Below, in pieces: positions 33,359-42,335 of a DNA stretch of 64,000 bases. Numbering within the stretch: position 1 is the first letter of the stretch; every line of letters begins with the position of its first letter. The notes under the pieces were generated by a model. The model was not told where the DNA came from and searched no databases. It saw nothing but the letters and a program-made list of their open reading frames with translations. Location: contig NZ_KI912610.1 in assembly GCF_000519305.1 (NCBI RefSeq), positions 527,948 through 591,947 on the forward strand, read 5' to 3'. The position numbers and the translations under genes are program-made. The stretch comes from Mesorhizobium ciceri WSM4083 (GTDB lineage: Bacteria; Pseudomonadota; Alphaproteobacteria; Rhizobiales; Rhizobiaceae).

Positions 33359-35137
33359 ATGATGAAATCCCCACGCCCTTCTGCCCTGCAGGCGGTGATG
33401 AAAGAGGCCAGGCGCGCTGTCAGGCCGCTTATCTGGTTCAGCGCCGGCATCAACATTCTGATGCTGACCGGCGCGTTCTACATGCTCCAAGTCTACCACC
33501 GCGTGTTGGGCAGTCACAGCCTGGAGACGCTGGTAATGCTGTCATTGATGGCGGCGGCTGCGCTCACGGCAATGGCTGGGTTGGAGGTCGTGCGGGCGCG
33601 TCTTCTGGCTAAAGTCGGGACGTGGCTGAACGCACGTCTTGCGCCGGTTTTGCTCACCGCGTCGGTGGAGTACGCCGCCTCGGCTCCGGGTCAGATCAAC
33701 GCCCGCTCGCTGCGTGACCTCGACCAGGTGCGGAACTTCTTCACCAGCCCGAGTATCTACCCGATCCTCGACGCACCTTGGGCACCGATTTTCCTGGGCG
33801 CTATCTTCCTCATGCATCCCTGGTTGGGTTGGCTGGCAACCTGCGGCGGTATCGCGCTGTTCGCATTGGCGTTGCTCACGGAGTACCTGACCCGCAGGCC
33901 GCTGGCGGAAGCTACAATCGCCCAGACCCGGGCTCACATGCAGGCGGAGCAAACGATCCGCAACGCCGAGGTCGTCCAGGCCATGGGCATGTTGAATCCC
34001 CTGCTCGAGAGCTGGAAGGCCCAGCAGAACGAGGCGAATAATGCGCAATCGAGCGCCAGCAACCGATCCAGCGTCATCTCGGCTCTCGCGCGTTCTTTCC
34101 GGCTGGCTCTGCAGATGGCCGTGCTTGGCCTCGGCGCTTACCTGGTGCTGAAGGACGAGGCTTCGCCCGGCATCATGATCGCCGCCTCGATCCTGATGGG
34201 CCGTGCATTGGCCCCGGTCGAGCAAGCGATCGGCACGTGGAAGGCGACGATCGGGGCACGGGCTGCTTATAAGCGTCTCGCTGTGATGGCCGGCCAGCGA
34301 CCGGAAGCCACACCGGCTCTGCCGTTGCCGCGCCCCAAGGGCAGGTTTGAGGCCGAGAACATTATGCTCGCCAGGCAAGGCGGCGAACCGGTCTTGCGTG
34401 GAATCAGCTTTCAACTCATGCCCGGTGAAGCGATGGCACTGGTCGGCCCGAGCGCGGCTGGCAAGACGAGCCTGGCGCGAATATTGGTCGGCACCTGGCG
34501 CCCGACCGGTGGTCGCGCGTTGCTTGACGGAATGAGTGTCGTCGAATGGGCGGCCGAGGACCGGGGTCGACACGTCGGTTATTTGCCACAGGATATCGAA
34601 CTCTTCGCCGGCACGGTCTCCGAGAATATCGCCCGTTTTGCGGCGCTCAACCCTGCGGTTTTCAACAACGTAATCAAGGCCGCGCAGTTGGCCGGAGTCC
34701 ACGAACTGATCAAGGGGCTACCGAAGGGCTATGCCACCGAGATCGGTGACGGTGGTGCGGCGCTGTCCGGCGGGCAACGCCAGCGCATCGGACTGGCGCG
34801 AGCCCTCTATGGCGACCCGGCACTCCTGGTCCTCGACGAGCCTAATTCGAACCTCGATCACGAGGGCGAGCAAGCACTGGCTACAGTCATCGGTGGGCTC
34901 AAGGCGGCAGGTACGACCCTGATCTTGATCTCGCACCGCCCGAGCATTTTGGAAAAAGTTGACAAGGTGTTGGTACTTAATCACGGCGCACAAGACCTGT
35001 TCGGACCGCGCGACGCCGTATTCAACGAACTCGCCAACCGGGCCCGCAAAGTGACCCAGATGCCGAAGGTAGCCCAGTTGCCAACCCTCGAAGTGGTCAA
35101 GCAAGTCAAAGAAATCGAAGAGGTCAAGGAAGCATGA
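33359..35137 (+). CDS. Type I secretion system permease/ATPase (PrtD-type)
   Basis: Inner-membrane ABC exporter of 592 residues. The N-terminal half carries the transmembrane domain (first segments about 20-70, with SAGINILMLTGAFYMLQVYH typical of PrtD/RsaD proteins). The C-terminal NBD has Walker A GPSAAGKTS, signature LSGGQRQR and Walker B LLVLDEPNSNLD. It lacks the C39-like N-terminal domain of HlyB. It exports the neighbouring repeat protein with the adaptor gene, with which it shares an ATGA overlap. The outer-membrane TolC partner is not in this window. Confidence 0.94.
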   Translation: MMKSPRPSALQAVMKEARRAVRPLIWFSAGINILMLTGAFYMLQVYHRVLGSHSLETLVMLSLMAAAALTAMAGLEVVRARLLAKVGTWLNARLAPVLLTASVEYAASAPGQINARSLRDLDQVRNFFTSPSIYPILDAPWAPIFLGAIFLMHPWLGWLATCGGIALFALALLTEYLTRRPLAEATIAQTRAHMQAEQTIRNAEVVQAMGMLNPLLESWKAQQNEANNAQSSASNRSSVISALARSFRLALQMAVLGLGAYLVLKDEASPGIMIAASILMGRALAPVEQAIGTWKATIGARAAYKRLAVMAGQRPEATPALPLPRPKGRFEAENIMLARQGGEPVLRGISFQLMPGEAMALVGPSAAGKTSLARILVGTWRPTGGRALLDGMSVVEWAAEDRGRHVGYLPQDIELFAGTVSENIARFAALNPAVFNNVIKAAQLAGVHELIKGLPKGYATEIGDGGAALSGGQRQRIGLARALYGDPALLVLDEPNSNLDHEGEQALATVIGGLKAAGTTLILISHRPSILEKVDKVLVLNHGAQDLFGPRDAVFNELANRARKVTQMPKVAQLPTLEVVKQVKEIEEVKEA

Positions 35138-36483
35138 GCCGCCCCCCGGGACTGAACGTCGTGCCGCTGCCCCTTACCCCGCCTTCGCTGCTGGAACCGG
35201 TGCCGCTGCGGCTCACGGGCGTGACGTGCACCGGCTTCGCGATCATGTTCCTGTTCTTCGGCGTGGCCGGGGGATGGGCGGCCCTGGCGCCGCTGGACAG
35301 CGCCGCGGTGGCGCCGGGCGTGATCAAGGTCGCCGGCGACCGCAAGCTTATCCAGCACCTCGAGGGCGGCATCATCGCGGAGTTGAACGCCGCCAACGGC
35401 GATATCGTCAAGGCGGGCAAGATCCTCGTCCGGCTCGACGACACGCAGGCAAAGGCGCAGCTCGACCTGATCCAGAACCGGATAGCAACGCGTGAGGCTC
35501 TGGCCGCGCGTCTCAGGGCCGAGCGCGACGGCAAGACCGAGATCGAGTTCAATCCGGCGTTGCTCGCAAACCCCGCGACCGCCGTGAAGGACGCGGTGGC
35601 GGCACAGCGTGACGTGTTTGCCGCGAAGCACCACAATCTGAAGGACGAGCGGGAAATTCTCGGCCAGCGCCGTCACCAGGTCGAGGAAGAGATAACGGGA
35701 CTGGAGCAGCTTATCGTCACCGAAGACAAACAGATCGAGGCAATCGAGGGTGAAAGCAAGGACCTTGAAGGTCTGCTCAAGAAAGGGCTGACCACCCGCG
35801 AACGGAACCTGTTGCTCAGACGCCAGCAGCGGGAGATCGAGGGGGAGCGCGCCACCAATGTCGCGGCAATCGCCCGTGCCGGAAGCGCCGTGGCCGAGAT
35901 CGACATGCAGATCCTGAACCTCAACACAGTGCGTCTGAACGAGGCTGTCGACGAGTTGAGCAAGGTCGAGGCGGAGTTGTTTGACCTCGGACAGCAGGAG
36001 CGTTCCGCCAGGGACGTGCTTAGCCGTACCAACGTCGTCGCGCCCGTTGACGGCATCGTCATGGAGCTGAAGGTCCATACGGCGGGCGGTGTCGTGAAAC
36101 CCGGCGAGACATTGATGACGATCGTACCGCTCGGACAACAACTCGTGGTCGAGGCTATGGTCAAGCCGGAGGATGTCGAGACGATCGCACCCGGACAGCC
36201 CGCGCGCGTCAGCTTCCCGGCCTTCGCCCGCTACAACCTGCCGCCGCTCGAGGGCGTCGTGGAGATCGTGTCGGCTGACCGCATGGTTGAGGAGCGCAGC
36301 GGCGCACCTTATTTCGCCGCGACGGTTGTGATCGACAAAAGCGAACTCGGCAAGCTGGAAGGCCGCAAGCTGCTGCCCGGCATGTCGAGCGAGACGATGA
36401 TCCGGACGGGGGCTCGCACCGTGCTCTCTTATCTCGCCGAGCCGATCACGCAGAACTTCCGCCGGGCCATGCGGGAAAAATAG
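35134..36483 (+). CDS. HlyD-family type I secretion periplasmic adaptor
   Basis: Membrane-fusion protein of 449 residues: one N-terminal membrane segment (about 28-55), a lipoyl-like half motif (VIKVAGDRKLIQHLEGGIIA), a long alpha-helical hairpin (about 95-285), the second lipoyl half (VVAPVDGIVMELKVHTAGGV) and the beta-barrel with PARVSFPAFARY and LPGMSSETMI near the end. It links the ATPase to an outer-membrane channel. Start overlaps the ATPase stop. Confidence 0.94.
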   Translation: MSRPPGLNVVPLPLTPPSLLEPVPLRLTGVTCTGFAIMFLFFGVAGGWAALAPLDSAAVAPGVIKVAGDRKLIQHLEGGIIAELNAANGDIVKAGKILVRLDDTQAKAQLDLIQNRIATREALAARLRAERDGKTEIEFNPALLANPATAVKDAVAAQRDVFAAKHHNLKDEREILGQRRHQVEEEITGLEQLIVTEDKQIEAIEGESKDLEGLLKKGLTTRERNLLLRRQQREIEGERATNVAAIARAGSAVAEIDMQILNLNTVRLNEAVDELSKVEAELFDLGQQERSARDVLSRTNVVAPVDGIVMELKVHTAGGVVKPGETLMTIVPLGQQLVVEAMVKPEDVETIAPGQPARVSFPAFARYNLPPLEGVVEIVSADRMVEERSGAPYFAATVVIDKSELGKLEGRKLLPGMSSETMIRTGARTVLSYLAEPITQNFRRAMREK

Positions 36484-36504
36484 CCGTAGGCCGCTGAACC
36501 GGAT

Positions 36505-37365
36505 TCAGGAAAGCAGCATTCGCCCGGCCGTGATCGCCAGGAAGAACGCAAAGGCAAGCTTCAGGTAGCGCGGGTTGAGCGCGTGGGCGAGTCTTGCGCC
36601 CAGAGGAGCGAACAGAAAGCTCATGGGCGCTATGATGGCAACCGCCGGCAAGCTGACATAGCCCAGGCTGAGCGGAGGCCTGCCTGCACTTGCGAGACCC
36701 GACCAGATGAAGCCGGCCACCGCTGGAAGCGCGATAAGCAGGCCAAGCGCCGACGACGTGCCGACGGCCCGGTGCACCGGAAAGGAGAAGCTGGAAAGCG
36801 TCGGCACCGACAGTGTGCCGCCGCCAATTCCCATGAGCGAAGAGACAAAGCCGATCACAGCAGCGATCGCGCGGTTGATCCAGCCGCTTTGCGGCAGGTG
36901 ATCGGAGATCACGAGGTGCTTCGGCAACGCCATGTTGACGGCCACCAGCAGGCCGACCACGCCGAAGACCAGCCGCAAGCCGGCGCCCGGGATGAATTTC
37001 GACATGATGCCGCCGATGAGGGCACTGACGAAAATGGCCGGTCCCCATAGTGTGAGCAGTGCCCGGTCGACATTGCCGCGCCTGTTGTGCGACCGCATCG
37101 ACGAGATCGAGGTGGGGATGATGACCGCAAGCGACGTCGCGACAGCCAGATGGCTGATCACAGCAGGCGAAAAGTGGAACAGGCTAAGCACCCAGAACAG
37201 CACCGGGACGATGACGATGCCGCCTCCGACTCCCAGCAGACCGGCGAGCACGCCGGAGGCCATTCCGGTCATGGCCAGGCCGGCGACCAGCATTGCAATC
37301 GTCAGCCCGTCGAAAACCGACGTGTCGAATCCGAAGTCCACTGTGATTTTTCCTTGATTGGCCAT
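36505..37365 (-). CDS. TauE/SafE-family sulfite/sulfonate exporter-like permease
   Basis: Integral membrane protein of 286 residues with 8 predicted segments and the two family repeats GVLAGLLGVGGGIVIVPVLF and SLMGIGGGTLSVPTLSSFSF. Family members move sulfite, sulfoacetate or other small anions, or have unknown cargo. The frame extends upstream into the neighbouring SDR, but the ATG at 37365 gives the normal family N-terminus. It lies 101 bp after the pyridoxal dehydrogenase gene on the same strand, so it could be the last gene of the vitamin B6 operon and export an anionic product, though this is a guess. Confidence 0.85.
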   Translation of the reverse strand: MANQGKITVDFGFDTSVFDGLTIAMLVAGLAMTGMASGVLAGLLGVGGGIVIVPVLFWVLSLFHFSPAVISHLAVATSLAVIIPTSISSMRSHNRRGNVDRALLTLWGPAIFVSALIGGIMSKFIPGAGLRLVFGVVGLLVAVNMALPKHLVISDHLPQSGWINRAIAAVIGFVSSLMGIGGGTLSVPTLSSFSFPVHRAVGTSSALGLLIALPAVAGFIWSGLASAGRPPLSLGYVSLPAVAIIAPMSFLFAPLGARLAHALNPRYLKLAFAFFLAITAGRMLLS

Positions 37366-37409
37366 TTGCGGCACGGCCTTGCGGGCACGGCCGCGCTCAT
37401 CCGCTGTTG

Positions 37410-37458
37410 CGACCCAAAATGCAGGTCGCCCAGAAGGGTCGTAGCGGTTTTGGGATGC
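37410..37458. repeat. Short palindromic repeat related to 7938-7973
   Basis: GCGACCCAAAA ... CGGTTTTGGG, with CCCAAAA at 37413-37419 and TTTTGGG at 37448-37454, forms a dyad like that at 7938-7973. It separates the SDR gene from the permease gene and could act as a weak transcript end. Confidence 0.5.
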
Positions 37459-37466
37459 GCTTTTGG

Positions 37467-38213
37467 TTAGTGGCGCACCATCCCGGCGTCGACATTGAGC
37501 GTCTGGCCCGTGATCCAGCGCGCATCGTCGGAGGCCAGGAACGAAACCACATCGGCGATATGCTCCGGCTGTCCTTTGCCTTTCATCGCCTGAAGCATCT
37601 CGACGAAGCCGAACGCCTCGTTGTGCGGGCTCGCCTTGACGCCGTCGCTCTCGATCAGGCCGGGCGTCACCGCATTGGCGGTGATGTTGTATTTGCCAAG
37701 CTCGGTGGCGAGCGCCCTGGTGAAGCCGATGACGCCACCCTTGGCCGCGACATAGGCCGCCATGTTCGGCGTGCCGGCAAAGAAGGTGTTGGATGCGATG
37801 CTGATTACCCGTCCGGCCTTCCCCGCCGCACGCATCTGGTCCGTACCGGCACGGCTGACGATAAAAGTGCCGGTCAAATTGACGTCGATGATCTTTCGCC
37901 AATGGTCGAGATCGACATCGTCCCAGGCGACGAACGGCACGATGCTGGCATTGTTGACCAGGATATCGATGCCCCCGGTCAGGGCCTGGATTTCGGCGAA
38001 GAGTGCCTTGACGGACGCCGGATCGGAAATGTCGGCCGCGATCGCCCTCGCCTTTCCGCCTATCGCCGCGGCCGCCGCCCCGGCGCCTTCGGCATTGATG
38101 TCGCTGACGATGACGGTTGCCCCGTCGGCGGCAAGCCGCGCTGCGATCGCCTTGCCGATACCCTGCGCGGCGCCTGTAACCAGGGCCGTCTTTCCCGCAA
38201 GCCGTTCAGTCAT
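37467..38213 (-). CDS. pldh-t: Pyridoxal 4-dehydrogenase (tetrameric SDR type)
   Basis: SDR of 248 residues predicted to oxidise pyridoxal to 4-pyridoxolactone with NAD. Cofactor motif TGAAQGIG, NNAS at 87-90, and catalytic Ser141, Tyr154, Lys158 (YVAAK) are present. I recognise the sequence as close to Mesorhizobium loti pyridoxal 4-dehydrogenase, and the neighbours settle it: pyridoxamine-pyruvate transaminase makes its substrate and 4-pyridoxolactonase uses its product. It follows the transaminase gene by about 30 bp on the same strand. Confidence 0.92.
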   Translation of the reverse strand: MTERLAGKTALVTGAAQGIGKAIAARLAADGATVIVSDINAEGAGAAAAAIGGKARAIAADISDPASVKALFAEIQALTGGIDILVNNASIVPFVAWDDVDLDHWRKIIDVNLTGTFIVSRAGTDQMRAAGKAGRVISIASNTFFAGTPNMAAYVAAKGGVIGFTRALATELGKYNITANAVTPGLIESDGVKASPHNEAFGFVEMLQAMKGKGQPEHIADVVSFLASDDARWITGQTLNVDAGMVRH

Positions 38214-38240
38214 GAAAATGCTCCCTCAATCCGTGTCTGT

Positions 38241-39419
38241 TCAGGCGTCGGCGTCGATCACGGCCAGCGCCGCGTCGATGCCCCTGCCGATCGCCAGTTT
38301 CTGGCCGGCCGCGTTCATGGCGCCGCCCAGTGCCGTCAGCGCCGCGATCGTATAGATCGGCTGGGCGGTCGGTCCCATGTGGCCGATGCGTGTCAGCTTG
38401 CCCAATGTCTCGCCGCGGCCAGACGAAAACACCACGCCGTAACGGGCGCGCGCGGCCTGGCGAAGCGCCTTCTCGTCGACACCTTCGGGCGTGCGGACAG
38501 CGGTCGTGGTCGGCGACGCGATGCTGTCGCTGGCGGCCCAGATCGACAGGCCCATCGCGGCAACGCCCGCGCGCATAGCCTTGGCGGTGAGCGCGTGGCG
38601 CGCCCACACCGCCTCCGGTCCCTCATTGAGATAGAGGTCGAGCGCGACATCGAGCCCGTTGATCTCCGAGACCGACGGCGTGAATGGAAACGGCTTGTCC
38701 CGCGACCACGCATGCTCCCAGTCGACGATGCTCAGCATCGACGCGCGCGGCGCCAGGGGATTGGCCTTCATCTTGGCCCAGGCCCGCTCGCTGACACCCA
38801 TCATCGTCAGGCCGGGAGGCGCGCCCAGGCATTTGTTCGGGCCGGTGACATAGATATCGGCCTTGCAATCCTCGGGATGCGTCTTCATGCCGCCAAAGGA
38901 CGAGACGGCATCGACGATGAGATAGCCGCCATGCGCTGAAACCAGCGCACCGATGGCGTCGATCGGATTGATGGTGCCGGACGGTGTGTCGTGGTGGCAG
39001 ACGGAAACGACGGTGATCTCCGGATGCGCCTTCAGCATTGCCTCGACCGCCTGCGGATAGATCGCCTCGTTATAGGGCACTTCGATCTCAAGCAGATGTG
39101 GCGAGTAGCGCTTCGCCCAATAGCCGAACCCCTTGCCGTAGACTCCTGAGGCAAGGTTGAGCACGACATCGTCCGGCGTGATCAGCGAGGCCGCGGCGGC
39201 CTCCAGGCCAAGCACGGGCTCGCCATGCAGGATGACCGGCTTGTTCGACAGCCGCATCGCCTTTTGCGCCTTGTCGACCACACCCTCGTAGAAGAGCTGG
39301 AACGCCGGGTCGTAGTCGTAGAGCACCGTGCGCCCGAGGCCGCGCAGCACTTCGGCATAGGCGTTCACCGGCCCCGCGGTCAGGGTGATGACCGGATCGG
39401 CATGTTCGAGATAACGCAT
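38241..39419 (-). CDS. ppat: Pyridoxamine-pyruvate transaminase
   Basis: Fold-type I aminotransferase of 392 residues that converts pyridoxamine and pyruvate to pyridoxal and L-alanine, using pyridoxal as substrate rather than a bound PLP cofactor. The Schiff-base lysine is Lys196 in YVTGPNKCLGAPPG, matching the position known in the M. loti enzyme within one residue. The surrounding sequence (TAGPVNAY, CHHDTPSGTINPID, SSGRGETLGKLTRIGHMGP) is that of PPAT rather than of serine-glyoxylate aminotransferase. It is the middle gene of the lactonase-PPAT-dehydrogenase trio. Confidence 0.95.
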   Translation of the reverse strand: MRYLEHADPVITLTAGPVNAYAEVLRGLGRTVLYDYDPAFQLFYEGVVDKAQKAMRLSNKPVILHGEPVLGLEAAAASLITPDDVVLNLASGVYGKGFGYWAKRYSPHLLEIEVPYNEAIYPQAVEAMLKAHPEITVVSVCHHDTPSGTINPIDAIGALVSAHGGYLIVDAVSSFGGMKTHPEDCKADIYVTGPNKCLGAPPGLTMMGVSERAWAKMKANPLAPRASMLSIVDWEHAWSRDKPFPFTPSVSEINGLDVALDLYLNEGPEAVWARHALTAKAMRAGVAAMGLSIWAASDSIASPTTTAVRTPEGVDEKALRQAARARYGVVFSSGRGETLGKLTRIGHMGPTAQPIYTIAALTALGGAMNAAGQKLAIGRGIDAALAVIDADA

Positions 39420-39444
39420 CGTCTTGTCTCCGGATTGGCGGGGG

Positions 39445-40251
39445 TCAGCCGTAGAATTGCGTGCCGGTCCTATAGGTCTTGAAGTTGTCCATGTCGTGCG
39501 AGTACATCAGCTCGGCGCCATGGTCCTCGGCAAGTTTCTTCACCTTGCGCATCGAATTGACGCCCGCCACCGGGTCGATGTGGAAGGCTGCCTGGCACAG
39601 CGTTTCAAGGCTCTTCTGTGTATAGGCCGCATCGATCGTGAACATGATCGGCTTGCGCTTGGGGAACTCGACCAGCAGGCTGTAATGGCCGATCGAATGG
39701 CCGGGCGTCGAGATCAGCCGGACGCCCCTGGCAAGCTCGACGTCGCCATCGATGCCTTCAAAGGTCGAGTTCGCCCGTGTCGTTCCCGCAAGCAATTGTC
39801 CGGTCGCGCCACGCGCTTCGGCAGCCTCCGCCGAAAAGCTCAGATCGGAATAGCCGAGATGTTCGAAGGGCTGCGGATTGCAGGCCTGCGGCACCTCGGT
39901 CCGGTGGCAGATCTTCTTGGCATGCGGAAAATACTTGTTCCCGCCGCAATGATCGAAGTGGAAATGCGAGTTGACGACGACGTCGATGTCCTTCGGCTCA
40001 AGGCCGAGCAGCGCCAGGGCGCCGGGGATGGTCTGGTGCTTTTCCTGGATCGGCTTTTCGAACGGCAGCACCTTCATCACGTGGTCGTAGTCGTAGCCGG
40101 TGTCGATGAGGAACCGGCCCTCGGCATGCTCGATCAGGATCGAATAGACGGGGAAGCGCACTTCGCCGCCAGGGCCGCGATTCCAGAACACATGATAGCC
40201 GTCGAGAACGAGCGAGCCGCCGTCGAGCAGATAAACCTTGGTATCCGACAT
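39445..40251 (-). CDS. 4-Pyridoxolactonase (metallo-beta-lactamase fold)
   Basis: Dinuclear-zinc hydrolase of 268 residues that opens 4-pyridoxolactone to 4-pyridoxate. The metal motif NSHFHFDH supplies His96, His98, Asp100 and His101; further ligands are in STPGHSIGHY and TIDAAY, and the end has MYSHDMDN. Length and ligand numbering match the M. loti enzyme as I remember it. The ATG at 40251 follows a strong TAAAGGAGG site. The gene lies between the transporter genes and PPAT in a single minus-strand operon. Confidence 0.94.
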   Translation of the reverse strand: MSDTKVYLLDGGSLVLDGYHVFWNRGPGGEVRFPVYSILIEHAEGRFLIDTGYDYDHVMKVLPFEKPIQEKHQTIPGALALLGLEPKDIDVVVNSHFHFDHCGGNKYFPHAKKICHRTEVPQACNPQPFEHLGYSDLSFSAEAAEARGATGQLLAGTTRANSTFEGIDGDVELARGVRLISTPGHSIGHYSLLVEFPKRKPIMFTIDAAYTQKSLETLCQAAFHIDPVAGVNSMRKVKKLAEDHGAELMYSHDMDNFKTYRTGTQFYG

Positions 40252-40298
40252 TCTTGCCTCCTTTATTGGCACGGGTCCCATCCGCGCATGAATTGTCC

Positions 40299-41234
40299 TC
40301 AGCGCGCGCCGCGCTCGTATGGAATGCCGAGCGCCGCCGGCAGGCTGGCGCGCCGGCCGAACAGCACCAGCATGATCATCACCGCCAGGAACGGCAGCAT
40401 CTGGATGATGTCGGTCGGTATGTTGATGCCGGCCACCTGCATGGCCGTCGTCAGCGATAGGCAGACACCGAACAGCAACGCGCCGAACAGCACCCAGATC
40501 GGGCGACCGCGCGCCAGCATGGCCAGCACGATGCCGAGAAAGCCCGCGCCATTGGTGATGAACGGAATGAACAGCCCAGCCCCGACATTGGCGAGATAAG
40601 CGCCGCCGAGCCCGGCCAGCGCTCCGGTCGTCAACACGGCGATGGTGCGGGTCCGCACGACATCGATGCCGGCGACATCGAGCGCGGCCGGCTTGTCGCC
40701 TGCCGCCTGCAAATTGAGGCCCAGCTGCGTGCGCCGGTAGATGTAGCCCATGCCGAAAACCAGCGCGACCGCCAGATAGACGATCAGATGATGCTTGAAG
40801 AATGCAGGCCCGATGACCGGAATGTCCGAAAGCAGCGGAATGACGGTTGCATCCGCCGCGGGCAGGCGCGGGTAGCTGCGCGAGAACTGGAAATGGTGGA
40901 GCAGTGCCGTCAGGCCCTCGAGCCCCAAGGTCAGCGCGATGCCGATGACGATCTGGTTCAGCCCGATGCGCACGCAAAGCAGCGCCATGACAAGCGCCAC
41001 CGCAGCACCCCCGGCGGCACCGGTGAGAAAGCCCAGCCACAGCGACCCGGAATAGAAAGCGCCGACAAAGCCGAGATAGGCGCCGGCCAGCATCATGCCT
41101 TCGATGCCGATATTGAGCACGCCCGCCTTCTCGGAAATCTGCTCGCCGAGCCCGGCCAGCAGCAGCGGGATCGCCGCGGTGACGGCGCCGAACAGCAGCG
41201 CGCTGAGAAAGACTTCGCTGAACAGGCCGGTCAT
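40299..41234 (-). CDS. BMP-type ABC transporter permease 2 (vitamin B6 operon)
   Basis: Inner-membrane permease of 311 residues of the YufQ-like type: EKAGVLNIGIEGMMLAGAYL near the N-terminus and a C-terminus RASLPAALGIPYERGAR. It lies directly before the lactonase gene in an operon with another permease, an ATPase and a BMP binding protein. Cargo is inferred to be pyridoxine, pyridoxamine or a breakdown product because no other uptake gene accompanies the catabolic enzymes. Confidence 0.9.
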   Translation of the reverse strand: MTGLFSEVFLSALLFGAVTAAIPLLLAGLGEQISEKAGVLNIGIEGMMLAGAYLGFVGAFYSGSLWLGFLTGAAGGAAVALVMALLCVRIGLNQIVIGIALTLGLEGLTALLHHFQFSRSYPRLPAADATVIPLLSDIPVIGPAFFKHHLIVYLAVALVFGMGYIYRRTQLGLNLQAAGDKPAALDVAGIDVVRTRTIAVLTTGALAGLGGAYLANVGAGLFIPFITNGAGFLGIVLAMLARGRPIWVLFGALLFGVCLSLTTAMQVAGINIPTDIIQMLPFLAVMIMLVLFGRRASLPAALGIPYERGAR

Positions 41235-41237
41235 ACC

Positions 41238-42335
41238 CTAGGTCCTCCGCGACTGGCTGTATCGGTGATCGAAATATTCGGCGACAGCGAGCACGATCAG
41301 CACGATGGAAACCAGCACCAGCGTGAAATGATTGGGCACGCCGAGCCGGCGCGCCGCGCTCTCGCCGCCGATCGAAAGCACCGAGAGCAGGAACACGAAA
41401 CCGATGGCCGCAAAGCCGTTCATGCGGGCGAGAAACACGGCGGGGATCACCGCAAGCCCGTAGGCGGGATTCCAGTCGGCGCGGACATTGCCCTGGACGC
41501 CGATGATGTCGACGGCGCCGGCAAGCCCGGCAAGCCCGGCCGAAATGGCGAAGACGGCGACGGTCAGGCCGGGAACGCCGAGCCCCGAGTGGACCGCCGC
41601 GCGTGGATTGGCGCCGACGATCCTCAGCTTCAGCCCGAACGCCGTGCGCGTCATCACCAGATGCACGATGACGATCGCGGCCAGCCCAAGCAGCAGGCCG
41701 CTGGTGATGGTCGTTTCGAACAGGCGCGGCAACCGGTCTTCCACCGGCAGCGTGCGCGTCTGCGGCACGGTCGTGTTTGGGTCGCGAAACGCCAGCTTGA
41801 CCAGCACATTGGCGAGAGAGGTGCCGAGGAACGTCATCATCAGCGTGGTGATGATCTCGTTGACGCCCTGATAGGCACGCAGCAGGGCCGGCACCAGCGA
41901 CCAGATCATCGCCACCACCATGGCGATGAGGAACGAGCAGAACAGCGCCAGCCAGGCTGGCATGATCTGCACGAACACGGGAGCGCTGGCAGCCGCCGTC
42001 ACCGCGCCAAGCAGGAACTGGCCGTCGCCGCCCAGATTCCACATGCCGGCGCGAAAGGCCACGATCAGGCCGGCGGCAAGAAACAGCAGCGGCGCCATGC
42101 GCGTCAGCGTCTGCTGGATGCCGAGCGGCGAGAACAGTCCCTTCTCCAGCACGAAGCCGTAATAGGCGAGCGGGTCGACGCCGACGGCAAGCAGGATGCA
42201 GCCGGCTATGACAAGCGCGATGAAGATCGGGCCGAGCGTCATTAGCAGCCGGTGCGCGATGTCGCGGCGCGTCGCCGCCCCGCTCGTGGCATCGAGTGCG
42301 GTGGCACTGACCGTGGGCGCGGTGTCGATGCTCAT
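41238..42335 (-). CDS. BMP-type ABC transporter permease 1 (vitamin B6 operon)
   Basis: Inner-membrane permease of 365 residues. FRAGMWNLGGDGQFLLGAVT is the YufP-like signature, and NPAYGLAVIPAVFLARMNGF marks the later conserved loop. The first about 30 residues are a Ser/Thr/Ala-rich cytoplasmic tail. The ATG at 42335 overlaps the ATPase stop as ATGA, so translation is coupled. The gene is 3 bp from permease 2. Confidence 0.9.
   Translation of the reverse strand: MSIDTAPTVSATALDATSGAATRRDIAHRLLMTLGPIFIALVIAGCILLAVGVDPLAYYGFVLEKGLFSPLGIQQTLTRMAPLLFLAAGLIVAFRAGMWNLGGDGQFLLGAVTAAASAPVFVQIMPAWLALFCSFLIAMVVAMIWSLVPALLRAYQGVNEIITTLMMTFLGTSLANVLVKLAFRDPNTTVPQTRTLPVEDRLPRLFETTITSGLLLGLAAIVIVHLVMTRTAFGLKLRIVGANPRAAVHSGLGVPGLTVAVFAISAGLAGLAGAVDIIGVQGNVRADWNPAYGLAVIPAVFLARMNGFAAIGFVFLLSVLSIGGESAARRLGVPNHFTLVLVSIVLIVLAVAEYFDHRYSQSRRT

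Noticed and set aside
40788..42245. 485-codon plus-strand open frame opposite the B6 permeases
   Set aside because: Overlaps two recognisable permeases on the other strand and is His/Asp/Arg/Gln-rich low-information sequence.
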